64,000 bases of DNA from Streptomyces hundungensis (lineage in GTDB: Bacteria > Actinomycetota > Actinomycetes > Streptomycetales > Streptomycetaceae). The notes under the pieces are model-generated. The model was not told where the DNA came from. It was given only the letters and a program-made list of their open reading frames with translations, and ran no database searches. Where the stretch lies: NCBI RefSeq assembly GCF_003627815.1, contig NZ_CP032698.1, forward strand, positions 4,340,001 to 4,404,000, read 5' to 3'. Position 1 is the first letter of the stretch. Every line of letters begins with the position of its first letter. Shown here piece by piece: positions 50,022 to 58,317 of this stretch. The position numbers were made by a program, and so were the translations under genes.

Positions 50022-51596
50022 ATGGATTCGCACAAGGACGAGGCCGGAGTCGGTGGCAAGGCTGTCGGTACGGGATCCGGGCAGGTCAGGGCCGCTGCGG
50101 CCGGGTCCGGGGGCCCTGCGGAGAGCGGCCGTGGGCATTCGGCTGGACGGGTTGTGCCCCGGCGGACCGACCCCGCGTCCGGCCCTGCCGACGGCGCTGT
50201 TTTCGATTCGCCGGTGATCTCCGACCGCGATTCCGCCACCGCCCCGGCCACCGATCCGGATGCGGATCCCGCCACGGGAGCGCCAGCCGCGGTGGGCGGG
50301 GACGGGCCCGGCGGGTCTGCTGGCGGCGGGGTCTCGGCCGCAGCGTCCTCCGAGGGCCCGGCGTCGCCTGCCGATCCCTCGATGGACCGAGTCACGACTG
50401 CCGATCCCTCCGAGGGTCCGGTGTCGGCTGCCCACCCCTCGGCGGACCGAGCCACGGCGGCCGATCCCGCCGTGGACGCGGCGCCGGCTGTCGACCCGTC
50501 CGCAGACGCGGTGTCGACTGGCGACCACCCTTCCGCGGGCCGAGCCACGGCTGGCGACCACGCCGAGGGCCGCGCCTCCGCTGAGGGGCGTGCCCCAGCT
50601 GAAGGTCGCGCCTCCGCCGAGGACCGCGTCCCCGCCGAGCGTCCCGTCCCCGCTGATGACTCGTCCGCCGAATCCGCTGACCGTGCCAGGGCCCCCTGGC
50701 CGCTGGTGCGCCCGGACCGAGGCCCCACCCCGGGCCCGCGCGCCGACGGCGCCCCGGCCTCCACCCCGGCCCCCTCTACCGGCCCCGCCGCCAGTGACCC
50801 CGCCGAATCTGACCCCGCCACCCCCGGTGGCCCTGCCACCCCCAGCGACCCCGCCACCCCCGGTCACCAGGCCACCCCCGGCCCCACTCCCTCCCAGCCC
50901 CCCGGCCCTACAGGGCCCGGCGCGGGGCTTTCGGCGCGGGGGATCGCGGGGCTGCCCCGCCGGTTTCAGGTGGTGGCCGCGGTCGCGCTCGCGGTGATCG
51001 CCGTGGTCGGCTGCGCCCAGATAGGGATGGTGTTCCTGCACGTCGCACCGCCCAACACGATCAGCAAGCAGCACGGCAAGAACGTGGACGACTGGATCTA
51101 CCCCGAGTTCGAGCAGAACTGGAAGCTCTTCGCGCCCAATCCGCTCCAGCAGAACATCGACGTCCAGGCGCGTGCCGAGATCAAGATGCCCGACGGCAGC
51201 ACCAGGACCACCGCCTGGATCGACTTCTCGGCGCAGGACGGCGCCGCGATCCAGCACAATCCGCTGCCGAGCCACACCCAGCAGAACGAACTGCGGCGCG
51301 CCTGGGACTTCTTCTTGGGTTCGCATGGCGACGACAACAAGCCCAACGGTCTGCGCGGCGAACTCTCCGAGCAGTATCTGCGCCGCATCGTGATGCTCCG
51401 CCTCGGCACGCACCGCGACGGCGGAACGGTCGACCGGATCCAGGTCAGGTCGAGGACCACGGCCGTCAAAAACCCGTCGTGGAGCGACGAGAAGAGCGAC
51501 ACGCGGCCGTTCTACCGAGAAGTGCCGTGGTGGACGGTGACCCCCGCCGACCTGCCCCCGGGCGCCGGTGACGCACGCACGGAGGCGAAGCGGTGA
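50022..51596 (+). CDS. DUF5819 family membrane protein (SdpA-like)
   Basis: A ~524-aa protein. The first ~300 residues are low-complexity Pro/Ala/Ser/Asp repeats (for example EGRASAEGRAPAEGRASAED, and DPATPG units). One membrane helix (VVAAVALAVIAVVGCAQIGMVFL) is followed by an outer DUF5819 domain containing QNWKLFAPNPLQQNIDVQA, which resembles SdpA of the Bacillus sporulation-delaying-protein system. I prefer ATG 50022; GTG 49989, inside a TGTGGATAA box, is in frame. The stop overlaps the HTTM gene. No toxin precursor like SdpC is seen nearby. Confidence 0.82.
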   Translation: MDSHKDEAGVGGKAVGTGSGQVRAAAAGSGGPAESGRGHSAGRVVPRRTDPASGPADGAVFDSPVISDRDSATAPATDPDADPATGAPAAVGGDGPGGSAGGGVSAAASSEGPASPADPSMDRVTTADPSEGPVSAAHPSADRATAADPAVDAAPAVDPSADAVSTGDHPSAGRATAGDHAEGRASAEGRAPAEGRASAEDRVPAERPVPADDSSAESADRARAPWPLVRPDRGPTPGPRADGAPASTPAPSTGPAASDPAESDPATPGGPATPSDPATPGHQATPGPTPSQPPGPTGPGAGLSARGIAGLPRRFQVVAAVALAVIAVVGCAQIGMVFLHVAPPNTISKQHGKNVDDWIYPEFEQNWKLFAPNPLQQNIDVQARAEIKMPDGSTRTTAWIDFSAQDGAAIQHNPLPSHTQQNELRRAWDFFLGSHGDDNKPNGLRGELSEQYLRRIVMLRLGTHRDGGTVDRIQVRSRTTAVKNPSWSDEKSDTRPFYREVPWWTVTPADLPPGAGDARTEAKR

Positions 51597-52882
51597 GCAC
51601 GTACGACCACACCGGCCCTACCGCCGACCACCCTGTCCCCACCACCCGCGCGGCCGACGCCCCGATCACCCCCGCCCCCCAGGGCTCGCCCCCCGGGGCC
51701 CTTGACGCGGGGGAGACGCGGGCCGCGCGGGCCGTGCGGATGGTTTCGGCCGCCGCTCTCGGCCCGTACCAGAGCGCCGTCGTCCGCATCGGCTTCGCCG
51801 CGACCTGGCTGTTCTTCCTGCTGCGTGAGCTGCCGCACCGCCGTGAGCTGTACGGACCGGACGGCCCCTGGAGTTGGGACCTCGGCAACCGTCTGGTGAG
51901 CGGCAACCACGCCTTCACCGCGCTGCTGTGGAGCGACAGCACCCTCTGGTTCGAGTTCGTGTACGCGCTGGCCATCGTGTCCAGCGTGCTTCTGCTGCTC
52001 GGCTGGCGTACCCGCACCACCTCCGTCGTGTTCATGATCGGCGTGCTGTCGTTGCAGAATCGCTCCGTCTTCATGGGGGACGGCGGTGACAACGTCATCC
52101 ACCTCATGGCGATCTATCTGGTCTTCACGCGGTGCGCCCAGGTCTGGTCGCTGGACGCGCGGCGCGCCGCGCGCGGGGCGGTCCGCGACCGGGTCGGGCC
52201 GGTGTTGTGGGCGGTGTGCGGGCTGGGTCTTGCCGCCGCGACCTGGCGTACGTCCGGGTCGGGCGTTTTCGGTGGCGGCGAGTGGTGGCTGTGGGTCGTG
52301 TTCTGGGGCGCGTGGGCGGTTCAGGGCCTGTGGTGGGCGGTGGGCCGGTTCGCCGCCGCCGACGCGCGGGCGCTGCTCGATGTGATCGCCAACCTCGTCC
52401 ACAACGTGGCCATGGTCGTGATCATGGCGGAGGTCTGCCTGGTCTACGCGACCGCCGGCTGGTACAAGATCCAGGGCAGCCGCTGGCAGGACGGCACCGC
52501 GCTGTTCTACCCGCTGAAGCTCGACTACTTCTCGCCGTGGCCCGAACTCTCCTCCCTGCTGGGCACGAGCGGGGTGATCGTGATGCTGCTCACCTATGGA
52601 ACGGTCATGGTGCAGGTGGCGTTCCCGTTCACGCTGTTCAATCGGCGGGTCAAGAACGTGCTGCTGGTGGCGATGATGCTGGAGCACGCCGGCATCGCGG
52701 TCCTGCTGGGTCTGCCGTTCTTCTCACTGGCGATGATCGCCGCGGACGCCGTGTTCCTGCCGACGTCCTTCCTGCGCCGGGTGGGCGCGCTCGCGGGCCG
52801 GCTGCGGCCGGGCGCACGCCTTCCCGAGCAGCGCGGACAGCGGGCGGACGAGCCCGAACGGCCACGTACGCTCGTGGGGTGA
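51593..52882 (+). CDS. HTTM domain membrane protein (SdpB-like)
   Basis: A 429-aa polytopic protein with about eight membrane helices and an HTTM domain, the fold shared by vitamin-K gamma-carboxylase and SdpB. Useful landmarks: LRELPHRRELYGPDGPWSWD, LSLQNRSVFMGDGGDNVIHL, and TAGWYKIQGSRWQDGTALFYPL. Coupled to the DUF5819 gene by GTGA overlap and to the methyltransferase gene by another. An SdpA/SdpB-type pair for maturation of a secreted peptide is inference. Confidence 0.88.
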   Translation: MSTYDHTGPTADHPVPTTRAADAPITPAPQGSPPGALDAGETRAARAVRMVSAAALGPYQSAVVRIGFAATWLFFLLRELPHRRELYGPDGPWSWDLGNRLVSGNHAFTALLWSDSTLWFEFVYALAIVSSVLLLLGWRTRTTSVVFMIGVLSLQNRSVFMGDGGDNVIHLMAIYLVFTRCAQVWSLDARRAARGAVRDRVGPVLWAVCGLGLAAATWRTSGSGVFGGGEWWLWVVFWGAWAVQGLWWAVGRFAAADARALLDVIANLVHNVAMVVIMAEVCLVYATAGWYKIQGSRWQDGTALFYPLKLDYFSPWPELSSLLGTSGVIVMLLTYGTVMVQVAFPFTLFNRRVKNVLLVAMMLEHAGIAVLLGLPFFSLAMIAADAVFLPTSFLRRVGALAGRLRPGARLPEQRGQRADEPERPRTLVG

Positions 52883-53577
52883 GCAGCACCGAACAGCCGG
52901 CCCCGGCCGCCACGACCCCGGCCGCCACGACCCCGCCCGGCGAGCCCCTCCAGTACGACGAGGGCTTCGGGCCCGAGGTCGGGGTGGGGCCGCACGCGCT
53001 GCCCTGGCCCGAGGGCGAGCGCTACGACCCGGAGTTGCTCGCGCACGGCGACCGGCGCAACGTCGTGGACGCCTACCGGTACTGGACGCGCGAGGCGATC
53101 GTCGCCGACCTCGACACCCGCAGGCACGACTTCCACGTGGCCGTCGAGAACTGGGGCCACGACTTCAACATCGGGTCCGTGGTGCGCACAGCCAACGCCT
53201 TCCTGGCCAAGGAGGTGCACATCGTCGGGCGGCGCCGCTGGAACCGGCGCGGGGCGATGGTCACCGACCGGTACCAGCATGTGCGCCACCACCCCGACAC
53301 CGAGTCGCTGACCGCGTGGGCGCTGGAGCAGGACGTGCCGATCATCGGCATCGACAATCTGCCCGGCGCGGTGCCGCTGGAGCGGACCGAGCTGCCGCGC
53401 CGCTGTGTGCTGCTCTTCGGGCAGGAGGGGCCCGGCCTCACCGAGGAAGCCCGGAAGCACGCCCATATGGTGTGCTCCATCGCCCAGTTCGGCTCCACGC
53501 GCTCCATCAACGCGGGGGCCGCCGCGGCCATCGCGATGCACGCCTGGGTGCAGCGGCACGCCGTCGTCCCCGACTGA
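52879..53577 (+). CDS. SpoU/TrmH family RNA 2'-O-methyltransferase
   Basis: A 232-aa SPOUT methyltransferase with the three family motifs: NIGSVVRTANAFLAKEVHIVG (1), LLFGQEGPGLTEEARK (2) and SIAQFGSTRSINAGAAAAIAMH (3). The N-terminus has a PAATTPAATTP duplication. Target RNA is not predictable. The GTG overlaps the HTTM gene. Confidence 0.92.
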   Translation: MSSTEQPAPAATTPAATTPPGEPLQYDEGFGPEVGVGPHALPWPEGERYDPELLAHGDRRNVVDAYRYWTREAIVADLDTRRHDFHVAVENWGHDFNIGSVVRTANAFLAKEVHIVGRRRWNRRGAMVTDRYQHVRHHPDTESLTAWALEQDVPIIGIDNLPGAVPLERTELPRRCVLLFGQEGPGLTEEARKHAHMVCSIAQFGSTRSINAGAAAAIAMHAWVQRHAVVPD

Positions 53578-53603
53578 CGCGCCCCGCTCCGTGCGGGCCG
53601 GGC

Positions 53604-55268
53604 TCAGGCCTGCCTGCGGACCTCCACCACGCGGAACCGGTTGGACACGAACGCCCCGTCGCACAGGGCCGCGTTGGCCGCCGGGTTGCCGCCCGAGCCG
53701 TGGAAGTCGGAGAACGCGGCCGTCTGGTTGACGTACACCCCGCCCGTCAGGTTCAGCGACAGCTGGGCCGACTCGTCCAGGCAGACGTCCTCCACCGCGC
53801 GCTCCACCTCGGGGGAGGTGGTGTACGCGCCGACCGTCATCGCGCCCTTGTCGCGGACCGTGCGGCGCAGCAGCTCCACCGCGTCCGCCGTGGAGTCGAC
53901 GGCGACGGCGAAGGAGACCGGGCCGAAGCACTCCGACAGGTAGACGGATTCGGCGTCCGGCTTCGCGCCGTCCAGCTTGACGATCACGGGGGTGCGCACC
54001 ACCGCGTCCGGGAACTCGGGGTTGGTCACCTCCCGTGTGGGCAGGGCGACTTCGCCGAGGCCGGAGGCTGCTTCCAGGCGGGCCTTCACATCGGGGTTGA
54101 CCAGCGCGCCGAGCAGCGCGTTGGCGCGGGCGTCGTCGCCGAGGAGGCCGCTCACCGCGCCCGCGAGGTCGCCGACCACGTCGTCGAAGGTCTTGTGGCC
54201 CGCGTCGGTGGTGATGCCGTCGCGGGGGATCAGCAGGTTCTGCGGGGTGGTGCACATCTGGCCGCTGTACAGGGACAGCGAGAAGGACAGGTTGGCGAGC
54301 ATGCCCTTGTAGTTGTCGGTGGAGTCGATGACCACCGTGTTGACGCCGGCCTTCTCGGTGTAGACCTGCGCCTGGCGGGCGTTGGCCTCCAGCCAGTCGC
54401 CGAAGGAGGAGGAACCCGTATAGTCGATGATCTTGATTTCGGGGCGGACCGCGAGGGTCTTGGCGATGCCCTCGCCGGGCCGCTCGGCCGCGAGCGCCAC
54501 CAGGTTGGGGTCGAAGCCCGCTTCGGCGAGGACTTCGCGGGCGACCTTCACCGTCATGGCCAGCGGCAGCACCGCGCGCGGGTGCGGCTTGACCAGGACC
54601 GGGTTTCCGGTGGCCAGCGAGGCGAACAGGCCGGGGTAGCCGTTCCACGTGGGGAAGGTGTTGCAGCCGATCAGCAGGGCGATGCCGCGCCCGGCCGGCG
54701 TGAACGTCTTGGTGAGCTCCAGGGGGTCGCGCTTGCCCTGGGGCTTGGACCAGGCCGCGCTGCCCGCGGGGGTGCGGGTCTGCTCCTGGTAGGCGTACGC
54801 GACGGCCTCGAGGCCCCGGTCCTGGGCGTGCGGGCCGCCCGCCTGGAAGGCCATCATGAAGGCCTGGCCGCTGGTGTGCATGACCGCGTGCGCGAACTCG
54901 TGGGTGCGGGCGCCGATGCGCGCCAGGATCTCGACGCACACCAGGGCGCGCGTCTCGGGTCCGGCGGCCCGCCAGTCGGCCATGCCGGCCCGCATCGCGG
55001 GCAGCAGCACGTCGAGGTCGGGGTGGGGGTACTGGATGCCCAACTCGACGCCGTAGGGCGACACTTCGGCGCCCGTCCAGTCGTCGGTGCCCGGCTGGTC
55101 GAGGTCGAAGCGGCGGTTCAGGAGCGCGTCGAAGGCGGCCTTGCCGTCCTCGGCGCCCGTCTCCCCGTAGGCCTTGGGGTGCTCCGGGTGCGGCGACCAG
55201 TACGCACGGGTGCGGATCGCTTCCAGGGCCCCGTCCAGGGTGGGCCTGTGCTTCTCGGTCAGCTGCAT
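53604..55268 (-). CDS. paaN: Phenylacetic acid degradation protein PaaN (ring-cleaved product aldehyde dehydrogenase)
   Basis: A 554-aa aldehyde dehydrogenase-fold protein of the PaaN family, processing the oxepin-CoA ring-opening product. Catalytic-region motifs: IGCNTFPTWNGYPGLFASLATGNPVLVKPHP, SSSFGDWL and the nucleophile Cys in LYSGQMCTTPQNLL. The ATG at 55268 has GAGGAG upstream. It shares its divergent promoter with paaH, where a PaaR-type operator lies. Confidence 0.94.
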   Translation of the reverse strand: MQLTEKHRPTLDGALEAIRTRAYWSPHPEHPKAYGETGAEDGKAAFDALLNRRFDLDQPGTDDWTGAEVSPYGVELGIQYPHPDLDVLLPAMRAGMADWRAAGPETRALVCVEILARIGARTHEFAHAVMHTSGQAFMMAFQAGGPHAQDRGLEAVAYAYQEQTRTPAGSAAWSKPQGKRDPLELTKTFTPAGRGIALLIGCNTFPTWNGYPGLFASLATGNPVLVKPHPRAVLPLAMTVKVAREVLAEAGFDPNLVALAAERPGEGIAKTLAVRPEIKIIDYTGSSSFGDWLEANARQAQVYTEKAGVNTVVIDSTDNYKGMLANLSFSLSLYSGQMCTTPQNLLIPRDGITTDAGHKTFDDVVGDLAGAVSGLLGDDARANALLGALVNPDVKARLEAASGLGEVALPTREVTNPEFPDAVVRTPVIVKLDGAKPDAESVYLSECFGPVSFAVAVDSTADAVELLRRTVRDKGAMTVGAYTTSPEVERAVEDVCLDESAQLSLNLTGGVYVNQTAAFSDFHGSGGNPAANAALCDGAFVSNRFRVVEVRRQA

Positions 55269-55329
55269 GGCGTGCAACTCCTCGTCGAGTCTTCGAGCTG
55301 GGCAGGGAGAGCCGGACACCGTTAGAGTA

Positions 55330-55343
55330 ACCGAACGATCGGT
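55330..55343. promoter_or_regulatory. PaaR-type operator between paaN and paaH
   Basis: ACCGAACGATCGGT, a perfect match to ACCGNNCGNNCGGT, 62 bp before paaN and 125 bp before paaH. A perfect DnaA box TGTGGACAA follows at 55369-55377. Confidence 0.85.
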
Positions 55344-55467
55344 CGGGACAAGAGGGCCCGGGGAAACCTGTGGACAACTACCGGCCAAGCCCGCCGGGGC
55401 CCTGTCCTCGGGCCCCGCGAGGGGGCCCGCCGGGCCCCTGGGCGAGCCGTAGGGGAGGATCGCGTTC

Positions 55468-57012
55468 ATGACCAAAACCGCCAGCGCCTCAGCGATCGCG
55501 CCGAGCCGTACCGTCGCCGTCGTCGGCACCGGGACCATGGGCCAGGGCATCGCCCAGGTCGCCCTCGTCGCCGGACACCGCGTACGGCTCTACGACGCCG
55601 TGCCGGACCGGGCGCGCGAGGCCGCCGACGCCCTCGCCGGACGCCTGGACCGGCTGGTCGACAAGGGCCGCATGGACGCCGCCGACCGCGACGAGGCGCT
55701 GGCCCGCCTCCACCCGGCCGCCGAACTGGCCGAGCTCGCCGACGCGGCGCTCGTCGTCGAGGCCGTCCTGGAACAACTCCCCGTCAAACAGGAGCTGTTC
55801 GGAGCTCTGGAGGACGTGGTGGGCGAGGAGTGCCTGCTGGCCACCAACACCTCCTCGCTCTCCGTCACGGCGATCGCGGGCGCGCTCAGGCACCCCGGCC
55901 GCTTCGTGGGCCTGCACTTCTTCAACCCGGCGCCGCTGCTGCCCCTGGTCGAGGTCGTCAGCGGCTTCGCCACCGACGCGGAGACCGCGACCCGGGCGTA
56001 CGAGACGGCGAAGGCCTGGGGCAAGACGCCGGTGCGCTGCACCGACACCCCCGGCTTCATCGTCAACCGCATCGCCCGGCCCTTCTACGCCGAGGCCTTC
56101 GCGATCCACGAGGAGCGCGGCGCGGACCCGGCCACCATCGACGCGGTGCTGCGCGAGAGCGGCGGGTTCAAGATGGGCCCCTTCGAGCTCACCGACCTCA
56201 TCGGGCAGGACGTCAACGAGGCGGTGACCCGCTCCGTCTGGGAGTCCTTCTTCCAGAGCCCCAAGTTCACGCCGTCCCTGGCCCAGCGCCGCCTCGTCGA
56301 ATCGGGCCTGCACGGGCGCAAGAGCGGGCGCGGCTGGTACGCCTACGGGACCCCCGGCGCGCCCTCACAAGAGGCCGAGCGTCCCGCGCCGCACACCGCG
56401 CCGCCCGCGAAGGCGCCGGACGCCGTCACCGTCGTCGGTGACCTGGGGCCGGCCCGCGAACTGGTCGCGATGATGACCGAGGCCGGCATCGACGTGACCA
56501 GCGTCAACGAGGGCGGCCCCTACATCGAGCTTCCGGGGGATGGACAGCTCGTCCCGGCCGACGGCAAGACGTCCGTGGAGTTCGCGGACGTCGTCTACTT
56601 CGACCTCGCCCTCGACTACCGGGGCGCCACCCGTATCGCGCTCTCCGCGAGCGAGGACACCTCCGAGCGTGCCGTCACCGAGGCGGTGGGCCTGTTCCAG
56701 AAGCTCGGCAAGGAGGTCAGCGTCATCGGTGACGTGCCCGGCATGATCGTCGCCCGTACCGTGGCGATGCTCGTCGACCTCGCCGCCGATGCCGTCGCCA
56801 AGGGCGTCGCCACCGCCGAGGACATCGACACCGCGATGCGCCTGGGCGTCAACTACCCGCTGGGGCCGGTCGAATGGAACCGGCGGCTCGGCCAGGACTG
56901 GGCGTACGACCTGCTCTCCGCGCTGCACGAGCGCTGCCCCACCGGCCGCTACGCCCCCTCGCTCGCGCTCTACCGCCAGGCGTACGCGGGCGAGGAGGAG
57001 ACGGGCTCATGA
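55468..57012 (+). CDS. paaH: 3-hydroxyacyl-CoA dehydrogenase PaaH
   Basis: NAD-dependent dehydrogenase of the lower phenylacetate pathway, acting on 3-hydroxyadipyl-CoA. N-terminal Rossmann motif VVGTGTMGQGIAQVAL is at about residues 19-34. Two C-terminal 3HCDH domains follow, with PGFIVNRIARPFYAEA and PGMIVARTVAMLVDLA. The length of 514 aa is typical of PaaH in actinobacteria. The stop overlaps paaR (ATGA). Confidence 0.94.
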   Translation: MTKTASASAIAPSRTVAVVGTGTMGQGIAQVALVAGHRVRLYDAVPDRAREAADALAGRLDRLVDKGRMDAADRDEALARLHPAAELAELADAALVVEAVLEQLPVKQELFGALEDVVGEECLLATNTSSLSVTAIAGALRHPGRFVGLHFFNPAPLLPLVEVVSGFATDAETATRAYETAKAWGKTPVRCTDTPGFIVNRIARPFYAEAFAIHEERGADPATIDAVLRESGGFKMGPFELTDLIGQDVNEAVTRSVWESFFQSPKFTPSLAQRRLVESGLHGRKSGRGWYAYGTPGAPSQEAERPAPHTAPPAKAPDAVTVVGDLGPARELVAMMTEAGIDVTSVNEGGPYIELPGDGQLVPADGKTSVEFADVVYFDLALDYRGATRIALSASEDTSERAVTEAVGLFQKLGKEVSVIGDVPGMIVARTVAMLVDLAADAVAKGVATAEDIDTAMRLGVNYPLGPVEWNRRLGQDWAYDLLSALHERCPTGRYAPSLALYRQAYAGEEETGS

Positions 57013-57602
57013 CCACCGCCAAACGCGACACCTACACGCCCGAGACGCTGCTCACGGTCGCGGTGCGGGTCTTCAACGACCGGGGCTACGACGGCACGTC
57101 CATGGAGCACCTGTCCAAGGCGGCCGGGATCTCCAAGTCGTCGATCTACCACCATGTGGCCGGCAAGGAGGAGCTGCTCCGCCGGGCGGTGAGCCGCGCC
57201 CTGGACGGCCTCTTCGGTGTGCTGGACGAGCCGGGCGCCGTGCGCGGCCGGTCCATCGAGCGGGTCGAGTACGTCACGCGGCGTACCGTGGAAGTCCTGA
57301 TGGCCGAACTCCCCTACGTCACGCTGCTGTTGCGCGTGCGGGGCAACACCAAGACGGAACGCTGGGCGATGGAACGCCGGCGCGAGTTCGACCAGCGCGT
57401 CGCCGACCTGCTCAAGGCGGCCGTCGCGGACGGTGACCTCCGCGCCGACCTGGACATTCGCCTGGCGACCCGGCTGCTGTTCGGCATGGTCAACTCGCTG
57501 GTGGAGTGGTACCGGCCGCAGCGCGAGGGAGAGGCGGACGGGGCGCAGGTGGCGGACACCGTGGTGCGGATGGCGTTCGACGGGCTGCGGACCGGGCACT
57601 GA
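57009..57602 (+). CDS. paaR: TetR family repressor, probable PaaR
   Basis: A 197-aa TetR regulator. The HTH reads YDGTSMEHLSKAAGISKSSIYHHVAGKEELLRRAV (about residues 26-61), with a ligand-binding C-terminal half. It is translationally coupled to paaH and lies among three promoters with the ACCGNNCGNNCGGT palindrome. It is therefore the natural candidate to bind phenylacetyl-CoA and repress paa and bkd genes. That assignment is inference from context. Confidence 0.88.
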   Translation: MTTAKRDTYTPETLLTVAVRVFNDRGYDGTSMEHLSKAAGISKSSIYHHVAGKEELLRRAVSRALDGLFGVLDEPGAVRGRSIERVEYVTRRTVEVLMAELPYVTLLLRVRGNTKTERWAMERRREFDQRVADLLKAAVADGDLRADLDIRLATRLLFGMVNSLVEWYRPQREGEADGAQVADTVVRMAFDGLRTGH

Positions 57603-57646
57603 GTTCCGGCCACCGGCCCCTGTGCGAGACCCGGGCCGACGGTCCC

Positions 57647-58135
57647 CTACGCGGGGTCCAGATCGGTCTCCTCGAACACCAGCAGGGTGCGCGTCGACAG
57701 CACCTCCGGGATGGACTGGATGCGGGTCAGAACCAGCTCGCGCAGCGCCCTGTTGTCGGGGGTGTGCACCAGGAGCAGCACGTCGAAGTCGCCGCTCACC
57801 AGGGCGATGTGGGCGGCGCCGGGCAGCTTCTGGAGTTCCTCGCGGACCGTGCGCCACGAGTTCTGCACGATCTTCAGCGTGATGTACGCGGCGGCGCCCT
57901 GGCCCGCCCGCTCGTGGTCCACGCGCGCGGTGAAGCCGCGGATCACGTTGTCCTCGACGAGCCGGTTGATGCGTGCGTAGGCGTTGGCGCGCGAGACGTG
58001 CACCCGTTCGGCCACGGAGCGTATCGAGGCCCTGCCGTCGGTTTGCAGGATGCGCAGGATGTCGTGGTCGATCTGGTCCAGCGGGCGCGGCGGCACCGGC
58101 CGGTTCTCGCCGGTGGCCATTTGTTCAGCTGCCAT
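57647..58135 (-). CDS. bkdR: Lrp/AsnC family regulator, probable BkdR
   Basis: A 162-aa Lrp-type regulator with an N-terminal HTH (LDQIDHDILRILQTDGRASIRSVAERVHVSRANAYARINRLVEDN) and a C-terminal RAM ligand domain (GAAHIALVSGDFDVLLLVHTPD). Divergent from bkdABC, as in other Streptomyces bkd loci, where it usually senses branched-chain amino acids. The ATG at 58135 has GGGGGAC upstream. Confidence 0.9.
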   Translation of the reverse strand: MAAEQMATGENRPVPPRPLDQIDHDILRILQTDGRASIRSVAERVHVSRANAYARINRLVEDNVIRGFTARVDHERAGQGAAAYITLKIVQNSWRTVREELQKLPGAAHIALVSGDFDVLLLVHTPDNRALRELVLTRIQSIPEVLSTRTLLVFEETDLDPA

Positions 58136-58236
58136 GTCCCCCCGCCTTCCTGTTGTGGACGACCTGTTCCCATCCCAGGCTGTGGAGAACCGTTTGTCCA
58201 CAGGCTGGAGGCGCCTGTAGCCAAAATGCGTCCACG

Positions 58237-58250
58237 ACCGAACAATCGGT
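58237..58250. promoter_or_regulatory. Near-perfect PaaR-type operator between bkdR and bkdA
   Basis: ACCGAACAATCGGT matches ACCGNNCGNNCGGT except one base (CG to CA). A perfect DnaA box TTGTCCACA lies at 58194-58202, and TGTGGACGA-like boxes nearby. Confidence 0.7.
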
Positions 58251-58317
58251 AGGTGAGGGGCGTCACAGTCACGCGTCCCGTTCTGGATGTCCGCTCCTGA
58301 CACGGAGGTGCATTGGC

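Noticed and set aside
52594-55377. A 927-codon antisense frame over the HTTM, SpoU and paaN genes.
   Set aside because: Arg/Gly/Pro-rich composition typical of a shadow frame; the real genes on this stretch have clear domains.
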